Origin: an uncultured Spirochaetales bacterium
GTDB lineage: Bacteria > Spirochaetota > Spirochaetia > Sphaerochaetales > Sphaerochaetaceae
Reading direction: 5' to 3'
DNA: 44,566 bases
Assembly: GCA_949295505.1 (NCBI GenBank)
Contig: CASFLH010000040.1
Location: 1-44,566 of the forward strand
The notes below the pieces were generated by a model. The model worked only from the letters and a program-made list of their open reading frames with translations. It made no database searches and was not told the DNA's origin. Of this stretch, positions 42,786 to 44,566 are shown piece by piece. Position 1 is the first letter of the stretch. Each line of letters opens with the position of its first letter. The position numbers and the translations under genes were made by a program.

Positions 42786-42814
42786 AAGTTAACAACACAA
42801 GGGAAAATGGTCAA
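42786..42814 (-). promoter_or_regulatory. Promoter of the grpE-dnaK-dnaJ-rlmB operon
   Basis: On the minus strand TTGACC (42809-42814) is 17 bases before TAACTT (42786-42791), the latter with an upstream TG. A short inverted repeat GTGCC/GGCAC (42765-42779) lies near the predicted start; it is unlike the CIRCE element TTAGCACTC-N9-GAGTGCTAA. Confidence 0.6.
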
Positions 42815-42925
42815 ACAGCGGGTCATTCCGACCTCGCACAGTCCTGTCAAATCAAGGAATAGCACTAGAACAAACAAGAGAATTTGCCAAAAGTGTAATT
42901 TTTCACCCATCAAAATACATTTTAT

Positions 42926-42954
42926 TTGTATTTTTAGTGCTGTCAGATTACATT
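42926..42954 (+). promoter_or_regulatory. Promoter of the AAA_14/DUF4143 gene
   Basis: TTGTAT (42926-42931) and TACATT (42949-42954) are 17 bases apart, with the ATG nine bases after the -10; there is no ribosome site, so the leader must be very short or absent. Confidence 0.45.
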
Positions 42955-42963
42955 TATTATGCA

Positions 42964-44253
42964 ATGAAACGAAAAATAATGGCCGATCTGATAGCTTGGA
43001 AGAACAGCAGGACAAGGAAACCCTTGCTCCTGAAAGGTGCCAGACAGGTTGGAAAGACATGGATACTGAAAGAATTCGGTCGGACACAGTACGACTCATA
43101 TGTCTATCTGAATTTCGACAAGCAGGCGAATCTGTCTTCAATCTTTGAAGATGACATTGATCCGGAACGGATACTGTCACGGCTATCATTGCTTTCGCAT
43201 AAGAAGATATCACCAGAAAACACCTTGATCATATTCGATGAGATACAGGCATGCCCAAAAGCCTTGAATTCGATCAAGTATTTCAAGGAAGAGAAACCGG
43301 AATACCATGTTGCGGCAGCAGGAAGTCTTATGGGGCTAGCTCTCGATTCCACTCCTGTCCCCGTAGGGGCCGCGGATATCATACACATGTATCCGATGAC
43401 GTTTTCTGAATTTCTGGAAGCTAAGAATGGAGATCTCTATGAATACTATTCGTCAATCAGCAAGAAACAGATTGTCGAGAAGATCTTCCATGACAAGCTT
43501 ACTGATGAATACCTCAACTATGTCATCATCGGAGGCATGCCTGAATGCGTATCATCTTTTCTGGAGTTTTCAGATCTCAGTGAAGTTGACAGGCTGATGG
43601 ACGACATCATTGAACTCTACGAAAATGATTTCGCTAAATATTCGGGCCGAATAAGCGCGGAGAGAATATTGCAGGTATTCAGATCCATTCCAAGTCAGCT
43701 TGCAAAGCCAAACGAGAAATTCATATACGGAGCCATCAGGAAAGGTGCAAGATCCGTACAGTTCGAAGGGGCGATAGAGTGGCTTGTATCAGCTGGATTG
43801 ATCAATCGTGTATATAATGTCTCCGAACCAGGATATCCGCTCAGAGCCTATGCCAACAAGGAAGCATTCAAGCTGTTTCTCCTTGATACCGGGCTTCTCA
43901 GACATATGGCTGGTGTCGACAACGCCGCTGTAGCACTGAAATCACCATTCCAATTCAAGGGGCCGCTTGCTGAGAATTACATTCTCCAGCAAATGCTTCC
44001 AAGCCTGGCAATAGAACCGTTCTATTACAGTACTCCTTCCAGTGAAATTGATTTCATGATCCAGCATGACGCTGAAATCATTCCTATCGAAGTGAAATCG
44101 GGGGAAGACAGGGAAGCCCCATCATTCAAGAAATACATACAGAACAGACAGCCAAACACCGCAATAAGATTCTCGATGATGGGCTATAAGAAAAGTGGAG
44201 AGATAACCAACATCCCGCTCTATCTCGCAGCACGAATGCAGGATTTCATCTGA
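42964..44253 (+). CDS. AAA_14 ATPase with DUF4143 nuclease-like C-terminal domain
   Basis: A protein of 429 residues. The N-terminal ATPase carries Walker A GARQVGKT (25-32) and Walker B LIIFDEIQ (Asp92-Glu93), the classic opening of this family; the middle region holds YPMTFSEFL. The C-terminal DUF4143 domain ends with SEIDFMIQHDAEIIPIEVKSG, an E-x-D ... E-x-K pattern of the restriction-endonuclease-like fold. The role of these abundant ATPases is unknown; they often sit in accessory regions. ATG 42964 is preferred to the upstream GTG 42937, since homologues begin MKRKI-like. It is flanked by a terminator and an insertion-sequence relic. Confidence 0.88.
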   Translation: MKRKIMADLIAWKNSRTRKPLLLKGARQVGKTWILKEFGRTQYDSYVYLNFDKQANLSSIFEDDIDPERILSRLSLLSHKKISPENTLIIFDEIQACPKALNSIKYFKEEKPEYHVAAAGSLMGLALDSTPVPVGAADIIHMYPMTFSEFLEAKNGDLYEYYSSISKKQIVEKIFHDKLTDEYLNYVIIGGMPECVSSFLEFSDLSEVDRLMDDIIELYENDFAKYSGRISAERILQVFRSIPSQLAKPNEKFIYGAIRKGARSVQFEGAIEWLVSAGLINRVYNVSEPGYPLRAYANKEAFKLFLLDTGLLRHMAGVDNAAVALKSPFQFKGPLAENYILQQMLPSLAIEPFYYSTPSSEIDFMIQHDAEIIPIEVKSGEDREAPSFKKYIQNRQPNTAIRFSMMGYKKSGEITNIPLYLAARMQDFI

Positions 44254-44260
44254 CAGCAAA

Positions 44261-44285
44261 GGCCTCTCCCGGAGAAGGAGAGGCC
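44261..44285. terminator. Strong hairpin after the AAA_14 gene
   Basis: GGCCTCTCC (44261-44269) pairs perfectly with GGAGAGGCC (44277-44285) around a seven-base loop; AAA on the left and TTT on the opposite strand suggest a terminator for the minus-strand gene as well. A second small hairpin GAAGAG/CTCTTC (44301-44320) follows. Confidence 0.65.
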
Positions 44286-44334
44286 AATAGATAAACTTTG
44301 GAAGAGGTTGAACACTCTTCGTTACCTAGTTCAT

Positions 44335-44547
44335 TCAGACAGTGGCGCTAGCCCCACTGCCCCGCTCTGCCCACGAGTTGTCACCCGCGGCGAACTTGCG
44401 CTTGTACTCGCGGACCGTGTATGTATTCAGCCCCGCAAGCTGCGCCGTCTTCTTGTATCCGTATCCCTGCTCAAAGAGCTTTAGGCATTCCTGCCGTTTC
44501 TCGTTTGGAATCCTGTGCCTCTGGAGGGACGTGGCTTCTCTATCCAT
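44335..44547 (-). CDS. Insertion-sequence orfA-like helix-turn-helix protein (orphan)
   Basis: A protein of 70 residues with a transposase-type helix-turn-helix (EQGYGYKKTAQLAGLNTYTVREYKRKF) and the trailing GDNSWAERG phrase found in IS3-family orfA products. AGGAGGAGG precedes the ATG 44547, so the gene is well equipped for translation. No orfB (integrase core) reads on at lower coordinates: the AAA_14 gene follows after the terminator. It is thus an orphan orfA, a truncated element or a domesticated HTH protein. A continuation beyond the right window edge concerns only upstream sequence. Confidence 0.6.
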   Translation of the reverse strand: MDREATSLQRHRIPNEKRQECLKLFEQGYGYKKTAQLAGLNTYTVREYKRKFAAGDNSWAERGSGASATV

Positions 44548-44566
44548 ATCCTCCTCCTAGAAGGAA

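Overview
The window (44,566 bases, moderate GC) looks like a chromosome segment of a Gram-negative, probably host-associated anaerobic spirochaete. The support is gene content: a lipoprotein N-acyltransferase (lnt) and the C-terminus of an outer-membrane-type beta-barrel point to a diderm, rpsT-hup-lnt and rho-rpmE lie close together as I recall from Treponema and Borrelia, and there is an [Fe-S]-rich anaerobe repertoire (nifS-nifU, an AOR-like protein, a ferredoxin-type aldo/keto reductase, iron-type ADH). A Sphaerochaeta-like organism is my best guess, but the sequence alone does not prove it.

Layout. (a) 1-12.4 kb is an accessory region with four MATE-type efflux pumps (1358-2746, 5086-6420, 9517-10848, 10854-12185). 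The first heads an overlapping operon MATE / cytidylate-kinase-like / small papain-fold (Tox-PL-like) protein, preceded by a MarR gene, with three copies of the perfect palindrome TTAGAATTCTAA at the control points. The third is divergent from a MerR regulator across a perfect 20-bp palindrome. Between them are a frameshifted GrpB-family gene, a putative membrane zincin, a YczE/YitT-like membrane protein and a 4Fe-4S aldo/keto reductase. (b) 12.4-24 kb: Y-family polymerase plus YolD-like partner, iron-type alcohol dehydrogenase, a membrane thioredoxin/CcdA pair, a YihY/BrkB membrane protein, an alpha/beta hydrolase, a YfcE phosphodiesterase convergently overlapping an AOR-like protein by 160 bp, DUF4186, and a TGS-uridine-kinase-like fusion. 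(c) 24-36.4 kb is housekeeping on the minus strand: nifS-nifU-HTH; galactokinase-like pseudoenzyme-surE-YkgJ; rho-rpmE; rpsT-hup-lnt-cinA; a PSP1-domain gene; then divergent dusB. (d) 36.4-44.6 kb: remnant of an AAA_4/RecG-like ATP-binding protein, a divergent PurD-like protein, the grpE-dnaK-dnaJ-rlmB chaperone operon, an AAA_14/DUF4143 ATPase, and an orphan insertion-sequence orfA-like HTH gene at the right edge.

Two themes run through the window. First, gene packing is tight, with many ATGA overlaps that imply translational coupling. Second, many genes without a Shine-Dalgarno sequence carry a -10-like hexamer only 6-9 bases before the start codon, which suggests widespread leaderless transcription. 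The most interesting candidates for new biology are the MarR-controlled MATE/kinase/papain-fold operon, the AOR-like protein lacking a cluster cysteine, the degenerate galactokinase linked to surE, and the divergent PurD. No tRNA, rRNA or CRISPR array was seen.
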